A stretch of DNA of 64,000 nt, taken from contig JAPOWV010000023.1 in the NCBI GenBank assembly GCA_026707445.1, positions 82,641 to 146,640 on the forward strand, written 5' to 3'. A program made the position numbers and the translations under genes. This DNA is from Gammaproteobacteria bacterium (GTDB taxonomy: Bacteria; Pseudomonadota; Gammaproteobacteria; Steroidobacterales; Foliamicaceae). The notes under the pieces were generated by a model, which was not told the DNA's origin, searched no databases, and saw only the letters and a list, made by a program, of their open reading frames with translations. This document shows, one piece after another, positions 32,335-42,163 of the stretch (its first letter is position 1; every line of letters begins with the position of its first letter).

Positions 32335-32958
32335 CTAATTCCCCTGCTCGCGGGCCTCGATTTCCTTCTGCAGCATCCCGATCAGCATGGTCCGATAGAA
32401 GTCGTCCGTAGCCTCGGCTGCGGCAGCAAGAAACTCCAGCATTTCGGCCGGATCGACCAGGCCTTCGCACCCGTCGAAACCGCCGCCCAGTGCATAGTGG
32501 GCAAACCCGACCTGCGCGGCAAGGCGCCCGTATTCCGCCGAGCGCCGAATCAGACGCCCGGCCCTACAGACATCATCCCCGGTATCGGGGTAGCCGAGAT
32601 ACTGCATATAGCCGCTCACGAACAGCGCCTGGGGATACTCGGCGGCCACGGCGGCCTCCATGTGCGGCCATCCCTTTCCGGTCTGCCCGCTGTAGGTGTA
32701 GGCGCGGGCGAGCTGATATTGCAGCCTGGGGTTGCCCGGGTCTTCGGCCACCGCCGCCTCGCAGGCCGCTATCGCGCTGGGAAAGTTCATCTCCGCCTGC
32801 GACACGCCCGGCGCCACCTTGTTGGGATCCAGCGGGTGCGCCGTCGCCAGGTCGCACGGCGTAACGTCCTGCGAATACGGCGATGCATCCCATTCAAGCG
32901 TTTCGGCGGATATGCCGGCAAACGCCAGCAGTCCGCAAACGGCAATCAGTTTCTTCAT
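32335..32958 (-). CDS. Exported TPR/Sel1-like protein, copy 2 of a tandem pair
   Basis: 207 residues. Signal peptide MKKLIAVCGLLAFAGISA. The body has TPR-like helices (ACEAAVAEDPGNPRLQYQLARAYTYSGQTGKGWPHMEAAVAAEYPQALFVSGYM). Several conserved Cys pairs in both copies suggest disulfides in the periplasm. It is about half identical to the preceding gene, with which it overlaps by 4 bp, so it arose by tandem duplication. Function unknown. Confidence 0.8.
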   Translation of the reverse strand: MKKLIAVCGLLAFAGISAETLEWDASPYSQDVTPCDLATAHPLDPNKVAPGVSQAEMNFPSAIAACEAAVAEDPGNPRLQYQLARAYTYSGQTGKGWPHMEAAVAAEYPQALFVSGYMQYLGYPDTGDDVCRAGRLIRRSAEYGRLAAQVGFAHYALGGGFDGCEGLVDPAEMLEFLAAAAEATDDFYRTMLIGMLQKEIEAREQGN

Positions 32959-33584
32959 TTGTTCTCTCCCTTACGTGCCGCGACCTCTTTCTTGAGCATC
33001 GCGATCAGCATGCTCTCGTAGAAGTCGCTGTTCGATTCCTCCGCCGCCTCGAGGAACATCATGAGTTCCTCCGGGTCGATGGTCACGTCGCAGCCCTCAA
33101 AAGCGCCGTCCAGTGCGTAGCGCGTGAATCCGACCTGTCCCGCAAGCCGCCCGTATTGCGCGGAACGCCGAAACAGGCTGCCCGCCCTGCAGACGTCTTT
33201 TCTGGCCTTGTTGATTCCCAGAAAATGCAGGTAGCCGTTGACGAAGAGCGCCTGCGGATAGTCTGCTGCGATTGCCGCTTCGCGATGCGGATAGGCCTTC
33301 TCGCCCTGCCCGCTGTACCCGTACACCCGCGCCAGCTGATACCTCAGCCGCGGATTGCCGGGATCGGCCTCCACCGCGGCCTCGCAGGCCGCCATGGCCG
33401 CGGCGAAGTCCATCTCCTGCTGCGACACGCCCGGCGCCACCGAATACGGATCGTCGCCGTGCGAAGCCTCGACATCGCACGGCGTTACTTCCTGTGAGTA
33501 CGTCGAGGTGTCCCACTCAAGGGTTTCGGCCGAAGCTCCCGCGGCAAGGAACAGTCCGCAGACGGCCAGCCAACTTGCTCTCAT
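32955..33584 (-). CDS. Exported TPR/Sel1-like protein, copy 1 of a tandem pair
   Basis: 209 residues. Signal peptide MRASWLAVCGLFLAAGASA. Same plan as the next gene: ETLEWDTSTYSQEVTPCD, then ACEAAVEADPGNPRLRYQLARVYGYSGQGEKAYPHREAAIAADYPQALFVNGYL. Conserved CDV/CDL and CRAG sites. It lies 29 bp after an amidohydrolase gene on the same strand. TPR proteins usually bind other proteins; partner unknown. Confidence 0.8.
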   Translation of the reverse strand: MRASWLAVCGLFLAAGASAETLEWDTSTYSQEVTPCDVEASHGDDPYSVAPGVSQQEMDFAAAMAACEAAVEADPGNPRLRYQLARVYGYSGQGEKAYPHREAAIAADYPQALFVNGYLHFLGINKARKDVCRAGSLFRRSAQYGRLAGQVGFTRYALDGAFEGCDVTIDPEELMMFLEAAEESNSDFYESMLIAMLKKEVAARKGENK

Positions 33585-33613
33585 ATTTCCTCCTCCCGAT
33601 GGGTGCGGTTGCG

Positions 33614-35026
33614 CTAGTGAACGGGCACGAGCCGGCCGCGCGCGATGACGCGGTCGATCGTCCTGGTATTGCGAATGTCGGTGAGCGGGTTGGCATCCAG
33701 CAACACCAGGTCGGCGCGCATTCCCGGGGCGATCGCGCCCATTTCATCCTCCAGCGAGAAGAACTTCGCCGGCTGCACCGTGGCGGCGCCCAACGCTTCA
33801 AGCGGCGTCAGCCCGGCGGCGACCAGCACTTCCAGTTCGTTGTGCAGGCTGTACCCGGGAATGGCAAGCGCTATCGGCGTGTCCGTGCCCGCGCCGACCG
33901 GCACGCCGGCTTCGTGCATGCGCGCGATCATGTCCAGCGTGTATTGCGCGACCGTGAGATCGCGCTGCGCCGGGTCCCGGCTGACCCACGGCGAGGGCGA
34001 CGGACCGGTCCATTCGTCCTGCACCGCCTGCGGTATTCCGGCGAGCGCCTCCGGCCAGTCGTCCCGGTCGAATACGGGAAACATGGAAAGCGCATTCAGC
34101 CGCGCGGTCGGGACCTGAATGGTATTTCGCAGCGTCCCGAGAACTTCCGCGCACGTCTCTTCATCGAAGGCGGCGATGGCTTCCCTGCGCTGCAGGCTGT
34201 GCAGGAACGTGCGCAGCTTCATGCCGGAGCTTTCTTCGCCTGCCGACAGTTGCTGCCGGCGCGTTTCCAGCAACGCGTCGGAGTTTGCAGCGCAGTCCAG
34301 CTCGACATTGCGCAGGTGCTCCATCGAGTTCACATGCGGGCCGGCCGAGGAGGCGCGCATCGATAGCGGCACGTGTGCGGCGATGGGAAGGCCGTGCGTC
34401 CCGGCTGCCTCGACCAGCGCCGCAAACACTTCGGGACTGACCATTTCGTAGATCTTGATGAAGTCCACGCCCTGCGACTTGAGTTCCGCGACCCTTGACC
34501 GAACGGTTTCGGCGTCCGGGTTGGGAACGCCGATTTCCGGCGCGTCGATCCCGTCGTACACCACCGCAGGGCCGTCGAGCAGCGGTCCGCTGAAGAACAC
34601 CCGCGGCGCAACCGCGCCTTCCGCGCGCATGCGCTCCACCACCGGCGCCATCTTCTCCATCAACCCGCCGGTATCGCGCACACTGGTAATGCCGTAACGG
34701 ATGAACATCTCCGGCATGGTGGCCGTGAACCGCTCGTCGAAGGTCAGGTGAACGTGCATGTCCCACAGGCCCGGAATCAGGAACTTGCCCGCGCCGTCGA
34801 TCTGCTCGGCGGCCGTGTAGTAAATCGAATCGGCAGGACCTACCGCAACTATCCGATCCCCCTCGATGAGCACCGTCTGCCCCGGCCGCTCGCCGGCCAC
34901 GGCGTCAATGACGGTCACGTTGCTGATCGCAATGCCGGATATAGGGCCCTCGGGCGCGGGCCCGCAGGCCCCGGCGGCCAGCAAGACCGGCACGAAGCCG
35001 GCAACGAGCCTGGCTCGCGCATTCAT
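33614..35026 (-). CDS. Exported amidohydrolase
   Basis: 470 residues from the ATG at 35026, which overlaps the pgsA stop by 4 bp; the longer frame upstream belongs to pgsA in another reading. The N-terminus (VAGFVPVLLAAGAC-GP) is a signal peptide, possibly of a lipoprotein with a loose lipobox. Amidohydrolase motifs: HVH in GLWDMHVHL, Lys in DFIKIYEM, His in IAAHVPLS and NSMEHLR, Asp in GAGTDTP. Substrate unknown. It was inserted between pgsA and the tRNAs relative to E. coli order. Confidence 0.9.
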   Translation of the reverse strand: MNARARLVAGFVPVLLAAGACGPAPEGPISGIAISNVTVIDAVAGERPGQTVLIEGDRIVAVGPADSIYYTAAEQIDGAGKFLIPGLWDMHVHLTFDERFTATMPEMFIRYGITSVRDTGGLMEKMAPVVERMRAEGAVAPRVFFSGPLLDGPAVVYDGIDAPEIGVPNPDAETVRSRVAELKSQGVDFIKIYEMVSPEVFAALVEAAGTHGLPIAAHVPLSMRASSAGPHVNSMEHLRNVELDCAANSDALLETRRQQLSAGEESSGMKLRTFLHSLQRREAIAAFDEETCAEVLGTLRNTIQVPTARLNALSMFPVFDRDDWPEALAGIPQAVQDEWTGPSPSPWVSRDPAQRDLTVAQYTLDMIARMHEAGVPVGAGTDTPIALAIPGYSLHNELEVLVAAGLTPLEALGAATVQPAKFFSLEDEMGAIAPGMRADLVLLDANPLTDIRNTRTIDRVIARGRLVPVH

Positions 35027-35583
35027 GAGGCGGATGTGCTGCGCATGGCCGTCCTGGCCCGGAACATGTACAGGGCGCCCGTGAGCAGAGTCAGCCCCGC
35101 CGATAACAGCAGCAGGACGTAACCGATGTCGTAAAGCGGCAGGAACCACAGCGGTTCTTCGTACAGCATGAACGCCAGGGCCACCATCTGTCCGATGGAC
35201 TTGTACTTGGCCAGCCGGATGACGTTGACCCGCCCCCGCTGACCGAGCGCAGCCATCCATTCCCGTAGCGCCGAGACGGCCACCTCCCGGCCGATGATCA
35301 CGATCGCCACCAGCGCCAGCACCATCCCCGGGTTGGCCTGGACCAGGAGCAGCAGCGCCGCGATGACCAGCAGCTTGTCCGCCACGGGGTCCAGGAAAGC
35401 CCCGAAGCGCGATCCCTGGTCGAAGCGCCTCGCCACCCAGCCGTCCGCCCAATCGGTGAGCGCGGCCGCGCCGAAGACCAGGCCCGCAACCGGGTGCGCC
35501 CAGGGATACGGAAGGTAGTAGAGGGCCACGATGCTTGGCATCGCGGCGACCCGGAACCACGTCAGGATGATCGCAAGGTTCAT
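35023..35583 (-). CDS. pgsA: CDP-diacylglycerol-glycerol-3-phosphate 3-phosphatidyltransferase
   Basis: 186 residues from the ATG at 35583. The CDP-alcohol phosphatidyltransferase motif D-x2-DG-x2-AR-x8-G-x3-D-x3-D is complete in DWADGWVARRFDQGSRFGAFLDPVADK. Four to five membrane helices. It makes phosphatidylglycerophosphate, the first step to phosphatidylglycerol and cardiolipin, in the inner membrane. It follows uvrC on the same strand, the standard gammaproteobacterial order. Confidence 0.95.
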   Translation of the reverse strand: MNLAIILTWFRVAAMPSIVALYYLPYPWAHPVAGLVFGAAALTDWADGWVARRFDQGSRFGAFLDPVADKLLVIAALLLLVQANPGMVLALVAIVIIGREVAVSALREWMAALGQRGRVNVIRLAKYKSIGQMVALAFMLYEEPLWFLPLYDIGYVLLLLSAGLTLLTGALYMFRARTAMRSTSAS

Positions 35584-35624
35584 GCCGCCACTATAGCCAA
35601 TTCGCCCCCGCCCCGGCTCATGCG

Positions 35625-37451
35625 TCAATGCAGCGCGCCGTAGATTCTTTGCGCGAGTTCCGGGCCGATGCCGGGCAGCTTGCGCAGGTCCTCTACGGGG
35701 GCAGCCTCGACCCCGCGCAGTCCGCCGAAATGCCGCAGGAGCTGGCGGCGGCGCTTCGGGCCCAGCCCGGGCACTTCCTCCAGAACCGAGGACTTGCGTG
35801 CGCCATGCCGCCGCCGGCGGTGGCCTTCCAACGCGAAGCGGTGCGCTTCGTCGCGTATGCGCGCGATCAGTTTCAGGGCCGCGGAACCCGACCCGGGAAT
35901 CAGCGGCCGGGCAAGGTCCGGCATGTAGATGCGCTCGCGACCCTCGCGGCGCCCGAAACCCTTGGCCACGGCGGCGACCGGCATGCTCGACAGGCCCAAC
36001 GCTTCCAGTTCGGCGCGCGCCGCGTTCAGTTGGCCGCGGCCGCCGTCGATCAACAACAGTTCCGGCAGGGGCGCCTCTTCGCGGACCAGGCGGCCGTAGC
36101 GCCGGCGCACGGCCTCGGCAATGGCGCCGTAGTCGTCGCCGCTTTCCGCATCGCGGATATTGAACCGCCGGTACTCGGAGCGGCTGGCGCCTTCCGGCGA
36201 GAAGACCACGCAGGACGCGACCGGCGACTCGCCGCCGGTATGGCTGATGTCGAAACATTCGATGCGCTCCGGCGGGCGCATCAGGCGAAGCTCCCTGGCC
36301 AGCGCCTTCAACTGGGAAGCGAGCCCGCGCGCGCCCGCGGCCTGCTGCAGCGCCCCGGCCTCCGCGTTTCTGCGCGCCAGCTCGACCCATCGCCGCCGCC
36401 AGCCGCGGACGACCCAGCGCACCGCCACGCGATGGCCGCTCTGCATGCCCAGCGCGCCCTCCAGCAGCTCCCGCCGGCTGACCGGCCCGCCGGTGATGAC
36501 CTCCCTCGGCGCACCACGCTCGAAGTAATGCTGCGAGATGAATGCGCCCAGCACCTCATCGGACTCCACCCCCGGCACGACGCGGGGAAAGAAAAGCCGG
36601 CTGCCGGTCAGCGTACCGCGCCGTATCCATAAGACGGCCACGCAGAAGACGCCGCCGCTCTCGGCGACCGCGACCACGTCCAGGTCGCGCGCCGCGCCGC
36701 CCGCCACGGACTGGCTGGCCTGTATCCGCTGAAGCGCGGCCACCCGGTCGCGCAGCAACGCCGCGCGTTCGTAATCCAGGTCCGCCGCCGCCCGCTCCAT
36801 GCGCCCCAGCAGGTCCTCCAGCACCGCTTCGTTCTTGCCTTCCAGGAACAACAGCGCCTGGCTCGCGTCGGCGGAATATTCCTCTTCGCTCACCAGGCCC
36901 ACGCAGGGCGCCGTGCAGCGGTCCAGCTGGTACTGCAGGCAGGGCCGCTCGCGGTAGCGGAAATAGGAGTCCTCGCACAGCCGTATCCGGAACAGCTTCT
37001 GCGCCTGGCCCAGCGCGCTGCGCACCGCCGCCGCATTCGAATACGGCCCCAGGTAACGGCCCTTGCCGCGCCGCGCGCCACGGTGGAAGGCGAAGCGCGG
37101 AAACGTGTCGCGGGTAGTGGCGTAGATGTACGGATAGCTCTTGTCGTCGCGCAGATAGACGTTGAACCGCGGCTTGTGGCGCTTGATCAGGTTGCATTCC
37201 AGCAGCAGCGCTTCCTGCTCCGTTTCCGTGACGGTGACTTCGACCCGCCGTGTGCGGTTCATCAGTTTCTGGATGCGCGGCTGATGACTGCGCGAACCGA
37301 AGTACGACGCCACCCGGCGCCTCAGGTTCTTGGCCTTTCCCACGTAGAGGATGGCGCCCCTGCCATCCAGCATCCGGTAGACGCCGCAACTTCGGGTCAG
37401 GCTCTCGAGGAATTTCCCCGGCTTGAAGTCTTCTGTCTTATCGGCGCCCAT
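35625..37451 (-). CDS. uvrC: UvrABC excinuclease subunit C
   Basis: 608 residues from the ATG at 37451; a TTG at 37481 is a less likely start. The N-terminal GIY-YIG nuclease (SCGVYRMLDGRGAILYVGKAKNLRRRV) makes the 3' incision. A Cys-rich site (CLQYQLDRCTAPCVG), the UVR helix, the RNase H-like nuclease with FDISHTGG and LLIDGGRGQ, and C-terminal helix-hairpin-helix repeats (EVPGLGPKRRRQLLRHFGGL, LRKLPGIGPELAQRIY) follow. It cuts on both sides of bulky DNA damage. Confidence 0.96.
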   Translation of the reverse strand: MGADKTEDFKPGKFLESLTRSCGVYRMLDGRGAILYVGKAKNLRRRVASYFGSRSHQPRIQKLMNRTRRVEVTVTETEQEALLLECNLIKRHKPRFNVYLRDDKSYPYIYATTRDTFPRFAFHRGARRGKGRYLGPYSNAAAVRSALGQAQKLFRIRLCEDSYFRYRERPCLQYQLDRCTAPCVGLVSEEEYSADASQALLFLEGKNEAVLEDLLGRMERAAADLDYERAALLRDRVAALQRIQASQSVAGGAARDLDVVAVAESGGVFCVAVLWIRRGTLTGSRLFFPRVVPGVESDEVLGAFISQHYFERGAPREVITGGPVSRRELLEGALGMQSGHRVAVRWVVRGWRRRWVELARRNAEAGALQQAAGARGLASQLKALARELRLMRPPERIECFDISHTGGESPVASCVVFSPEGASRSEYRRFNIRDAESGDDYGAIAEAVRRRYGRLVREEAPLPELLLIDGGRGQLNAARAELEALGLSSMPVAAVAKGFGRREGRERIYMPDLARPLIPGSGSAALKLIARIRDEAHRFALEGHRRRRHGARKSSVLEEVPGLGPKRRRQLLRHFGGLRGVEAAPVEDLRKLPGIGPELAQRIYGALH

Positions 37452-37481
37452 CGGCACCGATATTAGTGTGCTGTCCGGCAA

Positions 37482-38846
37482 CTAGGCGGCCGCCTGTTGC
37501 GTGATCAGCATCGCCAGTTCCATCGCCTGCTCGTAATTCAGGCGCGGATCGACCTGGGTGCGGTAGCTCTTGTCGAGACCGGCCTCGTCCAGCCCCCGCG
37601 CGCCGCCGATGCACTCGGTCACGTTTTCGCCCGTAAGTTCCAGGTGCACGCCGCCGAGGACGGTGCCGGCGCTCGAATGAAGTTCGAATGCCTGCCTCAG
37701 TTCCGCTTCGATATTCTCGAGCCGGCGCGTCTTGCGGCCGTTGGCGACCGTCTCGATGTTGCCGTGCATGGGATCGCACATCCACAGGACCAGCGCGCCT
37801 GCGCGCTGCACCGCATCGATCAGGGGCGGCAGCACGTCGCCGACCTTGCCCGCGCCCATGCGGTGGATCAGCGTGATTCGTCCCGGCTGGTTCTTCGGGT
37901 TCAGGATCCGGAGCAGGTCCAGCAGCCACTCGGGCGTCATTCCCGGACCGATCTTGATCCCCATGGGGTTGGCCACCCCGCGGAAGAACTCCACGTGTCC
38001 GCCGTCGGGAGCCGCGGTGCGCATGCCGATCCAGGGGAAATGCGCGGTCAGGTCGTACCACAGCCCGCGGTGATCCAGGTATCGGGTCTGGGCCTGCTCA
38101 TAGTGCAGCAGCAGGCCCTCATGCGAGGTATAGAAATCGGTGCGGCGCAGGCGGCTCAGGTCGCGTCCGGTCGAATGCTCGATGAAATCCAGAGAGCGGG
38201 TAATCCGGTCAACGATCACTTCGTAGGCCTGGGACTGGGGCGAATGATTCACCCAGTCCAGGTCCCAGTTCTCCGGGTGATGCAGATCGGCGAAACCGCC
38301 GTCCACCAGCGAGCGGATGAAGTTCAGCGTCAATGCCGCGCGCTCGTAGCCGCGCAGCAGCAGTTTGGGGTCCGGCTCCCGATCGCCGGTGGTAAACGAT
38401 TCCCGGTTGACCAGGTCGCCGCGGAAGCTCGGCAGCGATACTTCTTCGCGCGACTCCAGCGGCGCCGAGCGCGGCTTGGCGTACTGGCCCGCCATGCGCC
38501 CGATCCGCACGATCGGTTTGCGCAGCCCGTAGCTCAGCACCAGACTCATCTGCAGCAGCACCTTGAGGCGGCTCACGATGATGTCGGAGGTGCATTCCTC
38601 GAAGGTCTCGGCGCAGTCGCCGCCCTGCAGCACGAAGCTCTCGCCTTGCTGGGCCTCCGCGATGGCCCCGCGCAGCGACTCGACCTCCCAACTGGTCACG
38701 ATGGGCGGCAGTGCCGACAGCTCCTTCAGCGCCGCATCTAGCGCCTCGGTGTCGCGGTATACCGGCTGTTGCAGGGTTTCCCGGGCGAGCCAACCGTCCG
38801 GACTCCACTGGTCCGTTGCCTGTTTGTCGGTCAGTGCGAAAGCCAT
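37482..38846 (-). CDS. Class II (plant-type) 3-deoxy-D-arabino-heptulosonate 7-phosphate synthase
   Basis: 454 residues from the ATG at 38846. Type II DAHP synthase markers: FVLQGGDCAETF, RIGRMAGQYAKPRS, PMGIKIGPGM, CDPMHGN and GVHLELTGENVTEC. It joins phosphoenolpyruvate and erythrose 4-phosphate, the first step of aromatic amino acid synthesis, in the cytoplasm. It sits between uvrC and a metallo-beta-lactamase-fold gene; its start is close behind the stop of the latter. Confidence 0.95.
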   Translation of the reverse strand: MAFALTDKQATDQWSPDGWLARETLQQPVYRDTEALDAALKELSALPPIVTSWEVESLRGAIAEAQQGESFVLQGGDCAETFEECTSDIIVSRLKVLLQMSLVLSYGLRKPIVRIGRMAGQYAKPRSAPLESREEVSLPSFRGDLVNRESFTTGDREPDPKLLLRGYERAALTLNFIRSLVDGGFADLHHPENWDLDWVNHSPQSQAYEVIVDRITRSLDFIEHSTGRDLSRLRRTDFYTSHEGLLLHYEQAQTRYLDHRGLWYDLTAHFPWIGMRTAAPDGGHVEFFRGVANPMGIKIGPGMTPEWLLDLLRILNPKNQPGRITLIHRMGAGKVGDVLPPLIDAVQRAGALVLWMCDPMHGNIETVANGRKTRRLENIEAELRQAFELHSSAGTVLGGVHLELTGENVTECIGGARGLDEAGLDKSYRTQVDPRLNYEQAMELAMLITQQAAA

Positions 38847-38848
38847 GG

Positions 38849-39739
38849 TCAATCTTCGCCCAGGCCCTCAAGGATGGCCCGGGTGAATCCCACTCCGTCG
38901 ATGAATCCGCTGCTCCAGCGCTCGTCCAGGTCCGCCAGGGGCGCGGCGGCCACGATCTCTTCCGCCGTCCTGCCTTCGTCCAGCAGGGCCTGAACCCGGC
39001 TTCGTGATTCGACCAGCATGTCGTGGAACTCCTGGATCTCGGCGCGATTGGACAAATGCCCGTGGCCCGGCATGATTTTTGTCTCGTCGTTGGACCAGTC
39101 CAGCACCTGCCGGGCGCCGTCGATCAGGCCGTCGATGTGGCCACCATGCTGGCCGTCGATGAACGGATAGCCCAGCGTGATATAGACGTCGCCGGTGTGC
39201 ACGGCGTTGGCGTTCTCGAAATACAGGATCACGTCGCCGCCCGTGTGCGCATTGGGCACGTGCCGGGCGAGGACGGTATCGCCGTTGATGTGAAACGTCA
39301 TGTTGTCGTCAAAGGTGATGAGCGGCAGGGCGACTTTCGGCGCGGGCGGCAGGTTCACGCCGAACCGGGCAAGCGTCTGCGGCTCGCTCATCAGCGCCCG
39401 CACATTGTCGTGGGCGAAGATCTGCGCCCCTGCATTGCCGAAGTATTCATTGCCCCCGACGTGATCGAAATGCCAGTGGGTATTGACCAGCATGTCCACC
39501 GGCCCGCCGGTCAACTCCTCCACCGCGGCGGATATCCTGGGCGTCAGTTCGGCGAACTGGTCGTCGATCATGAATACGCCGTCCTCGCCAGCGAACAAGC
39601 CGATGTTGCCCCCGGCCCCGACAAGCATGTACAAACCGTCGGCTACCGGGACCGGCTCGATCTTCACGTTTTCCATGTCCTGCTGCGCTCCCGCGGACAG
39701 CGCGAATAGCACGCCGGCGAAGGTCAGTAAACGCTTCAT
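38849..39739 (-). CDS. Exported metallo-beta-lactamase-fold hydrolase
   Basis: 296 residues. Signal peptide MKRLLTFAGVLFALSAGA. The zinc site NTHWHFDHVGGN (HxHxDH), His in NAHTGGD and Asp in HTGDVY, and a late GHGHL are all present. Members include quinoprotein-relay hydrolases and subclass B lactamases; the lactamase subclass cannot be decided. Likely a periplasmic hydrolase. Confidence 0.88.
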   Translation of the reverse strand: MKRLLTFAGVLFALSAGAQQDMENVKIEPVPVADGLYMLVGAGGNIGLFAGEDGVFMIDDQFAELTPRISAAVEELTGGPVDMLVNTHWHFDHVGGNEYFGNAGAQIFAHDNVRALMSEPQTLARFGVNLPPAPKVALPLITFDDNMTFHINGDTVLARHVPNAHTGGDVILYFENANAVHTGDVYITLGYPFIDGQHGGHIDGLIDGARQVLDWSNDETKIMPGHGHLSNRAEIQEFHDMLVESRSRVQALLDEGRTAEEIVAAAPLADLDERWSSGFIDGVGFTRAILEGLGED

Positions 39740-39822
39740 TTTTCGTCCCCCCTGCGGATTTGCTGGGCGAACCCCGAATTCTAACGGCGAACACCCTTGC
39801 GTGCTATGATGCTACGCCCTTT

Positions 39823-41400
39823 ATGCAAGCACGTTCCAAAGCGCGCAGGTTCCTGTTTTCGTCCGCCCTGCTGGTCCTTGCGGGCGTATTTTTGTGGCGC
39901 GCTGGCCCGGCGCAGGATGCACCGGAAGAACCCGTCGAAGAGGAGCCCCGGGACCTCGCGCTGGTGCTTACGATCGAAGACGCCATCAGCGTTGCGACCG
40001 CCGAGTTTTTCATCACCAGCCTCGAAACCGCGCAGGAGCGCAACGCCCGGATCCTGGTGCTTGAACTGGACACGCCCGGCGGCCTGATGATCGCGATGGA
40101 AGACATGATCAAGGCGATCCTGGCTTCCGACGTGCCGGTGGCGGTGTACGTGACGCCGAGCGGAGCGAAGGCAGCCAGCGCGGGCACCTACATCCTCTAC
40201 GCCAGCCATGTCGCCGCCATGGACCGCACGACTACGCTGGGCGCCGCGACCCCGGTGAGCATGGGCCAGACCGGCGCGGCCGCTTCGATCGGGGCGGTTC
40301 TGCTCGACGAACACGAATCCTCCGCCGGCGGTAGTGACGAGACGGGCGCACCGCAGGAAGATTCGGGCGAAGGCGCAGCCGGCGAAGACAGCGAAGAATC
40401 GGAAGAATCGGAAGAATCCGAAGACGGCGAAGAATCTCCGGGCAGGACCGCGGAGGAAATCGACGCCGAGGCCATGAAGCGCAAGGTCGTCAACGACGCC
40501 GTGGCCCGGATACGCTCGCTCGCCAACCTGCGCGGGCGCAACGCCGACTGGGCCGAAGAAGCGGTGCGCGAAGGCGTGACGCTGGAGTCCGAGGAAGCCG
40601 TCGAAATGAACGTGGCCGACTTCATCGCCAACGATCTGACGGAACTGCTTGAGAAAGCGGACGGCCGGGAGGTGGACCTGAACGGTGAGAAGGTCCGCCT
40701 GCAGACGGCCGGAGCGGAAGTCGAGCGGCTGGAGCCCGACTGGCGCACCCGCTTCCTTTCGATCCTTACCAACCCGAACGTGGCCTACCTGCTGCTGATC
40801 GTCGGTCTTTACGGACTGCTGCTGGAAGGTTATAACCCCGGCACATGGATACCGGGAGTCATCGGCGTCATCTGCCTGCTGCTGGCGGCCTACGCGCTGA
40901 GCATATTGCCGGTCAATTACGCGGGACTGGCGCTCATGGCCCTGGGGGTGGGCCTGATCGTTGCGGAATCCGTTACGCCCAGCTTCGGCGTATTGGGATT
41001 TGGAGGAGTCGTGGCATTCGTTGTGGGATCGATCATTCTGTTTGACACCGGCATTCCCGGATTCGAGGCGCCGTTGCGCGTGATCGGAGGCGTGGGGCTG
41101 GCGGCCGGACTGCTCATGTTCGGCCTGGTCGTGGTGCTGGCCCGCAGCCGGCGCCGGCCTGTGGTGAGCGGCCGGGAAAGCCTGGTGGGCCGCCGGGCCG
41201 TGGTCCTGGAGGACTTCGAAGGCGCCGGACCGGTGCTGGTACAGGGCGAGCGTTGGCATGCCACCGCACCGTCCCCGGTGAAGAAGGGCCAGGAACTGTA
41301 CGTGCAGTCCGTGGACGGACTGAGGCTGGAAGTGGGGGATTCCCCGCCCGCGCGCCGGACACGCCCAAACTTATTCTCTTTGTTGAAGAAAACGGGATAA
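39823..41400 (+). CDS. Membrane-bound NfeD-type serine protease
   Basis: 525 residues from the ATG at 39823. The N-terminal signal or anchor is followed by a ClpP-like domain ([24 protein letters not shown] with the nucleophilic Ser in ASAGT). About residues 165-215 are a Glu/Ser-rich low-complexity insert with SEESEESEE. Four membrane helices and a C-terminal OB-fold NfeD domain follow. Such proteases pair with stomatin-like proteins; the slipin gene is 10 bp downstream. Confidence 0.92.
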   Translation: MQARSKARRFLFSSALLVLAGVFLWRAGPAQDAPEEPVEEEPRDLALVLTIEDAISVATAEFFITSLETAQERNARILVLELDTPGGLMIAMEDMIKAILASDVPVAVYVTPSGAKAASAGTYILYASHVAAMDRTTTLGAATPVSMGQTGAAASIGAVLLDEHESSAGGSDETGAPQEDSGEGAAGEDSEESEESEESEDGEESPGRTAEEIDAEAMKRKVVNDAVARIRSLANLRGRNADWAEEAVREGVTLESEEAVEMNVADFIANDLTELLEKADGREVDLNGEKVRLQTAGAEVERLEPDWRTRFLSILTNPNVAYLLLIVGLYGLLLEGYNPGTWIPGVIGVICLLLAAYALSILPVNYAGLALMALGVGLIVAESVTPSFGVLGFGGVVAFVVGSIILFDTGIPGFEAPLRVIGGVGLAAGLLMFGLVVVLARSRRRPVVSGRESLVGRRAVVLEDFEGAGPVLVQGERWHATAPSPVKKGQELYVQSVDGLRLEVGDSPPARRTRPNLFSLLKKTG

Positions 41401-41410
41401 GGAGTTAATA

Positions 41411-42163
41411 ATGCTAACTTATGTTATTGCGGGAATAATCGTTCTCGTGCTCATTGTCGCCTCGGTGCGAATCCTTGCGGAGTATGAGCGGGGCGTGATT
41501 TTCCTGCTCGGCCGGTTCTGGAAGGTCAAGGGGCCGGGGCTGATCATCGTGATCCCGCTGGTTCAGAGGATGGTCCGGGTGGACCTGCGCGTCATCGTCA
41601 TGGACGTGCCCACCCAGGACGTGATCTCGCACGACAACGTTTCGGTCAAGGTCAACGCCGTGGTTTATTTCCGGATCGTGGATCCGGAGCGGGCCATCAT
41701 CCAGGTGGCGAACGTATTCGAAGCCACCAGCCAGCTGGCGCAGACCACCCTGCGCTCGGTGCTGGGTCAGCACGAACTGGACGAGATGCTGTCCGAGCGC
41801 GACAAGCTGAACCAGGACATCCAGGTGATCCTCGATCAGCACACCGACGCCTGGGGCATCAAGGTCTCCAACGTCGAGATCAAGCACGTGGACCTGGACG
41901 AGAGCATGATCCGCGCGATCGCCGCCCAGGCCGAGGCCGAGCGCGCCCGGCGCGCCAAGGTCATTCACGCGGAGGGCGAGCGGCAGGCGGCCGCGCAACT
42001 GTCCGAAGCCGCGGCAACGCTGGCCGAACAAGGCCAGGCGCTGCAGCTGCGTTACCTGCAGACGCTCACCGAGGTGGCCAACGAGGGCAGTTCCACTATC
42101 GTGTTTCCGCTGCCCATCGATCTCGTCAAGCCGCTGCTGAAGATGGCCGGAGATAAGTCATGA
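41411..42163 (+). CDS. Slipin (stomatin/prohibitin SPFH-family membrane protein)
   Basis: 250 residues. One N-terminal membrane helix ([22 protein letters not shown]) is followed by the SPFH domain ([21 protein letters not shown]...[22 protein letters not shown]) and a coiled region rich in Ala/Glu. Stomatins form rings in the inner membrane and are cleaved or controlled by NfeD proteases, matching the neighbour. Confidence 0.95.
   Translation: MLTYVIAGIIVLVLIVASVRILAEYERGVIFLLGRFWKVKGPGLIIVIPLVQRMVRVDLRVIVMDVPTQDVISHDNVSVKVNAVVYFRIVDPERAIIQVANVFEATSQLAQTTLRSVLGQHELDEMLSERDKLNQDIQVILDQHTDAWGIKVSNVEIKHVDLDESMIRAIAAQAEAERARRAKVIHAEGERQAAAQLSEAAATLAEQGQALQLRYLQTLTEVANEGSSTIVFPLPIDLVKPLLKMAGDKS

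Noticed and set aside
33614-35560. 648-residue amidohydrolase
   Set aside because: The first 178 residues are the pgsA region read in another frame; the ATG at 35026 with a signal peptide is the real start.
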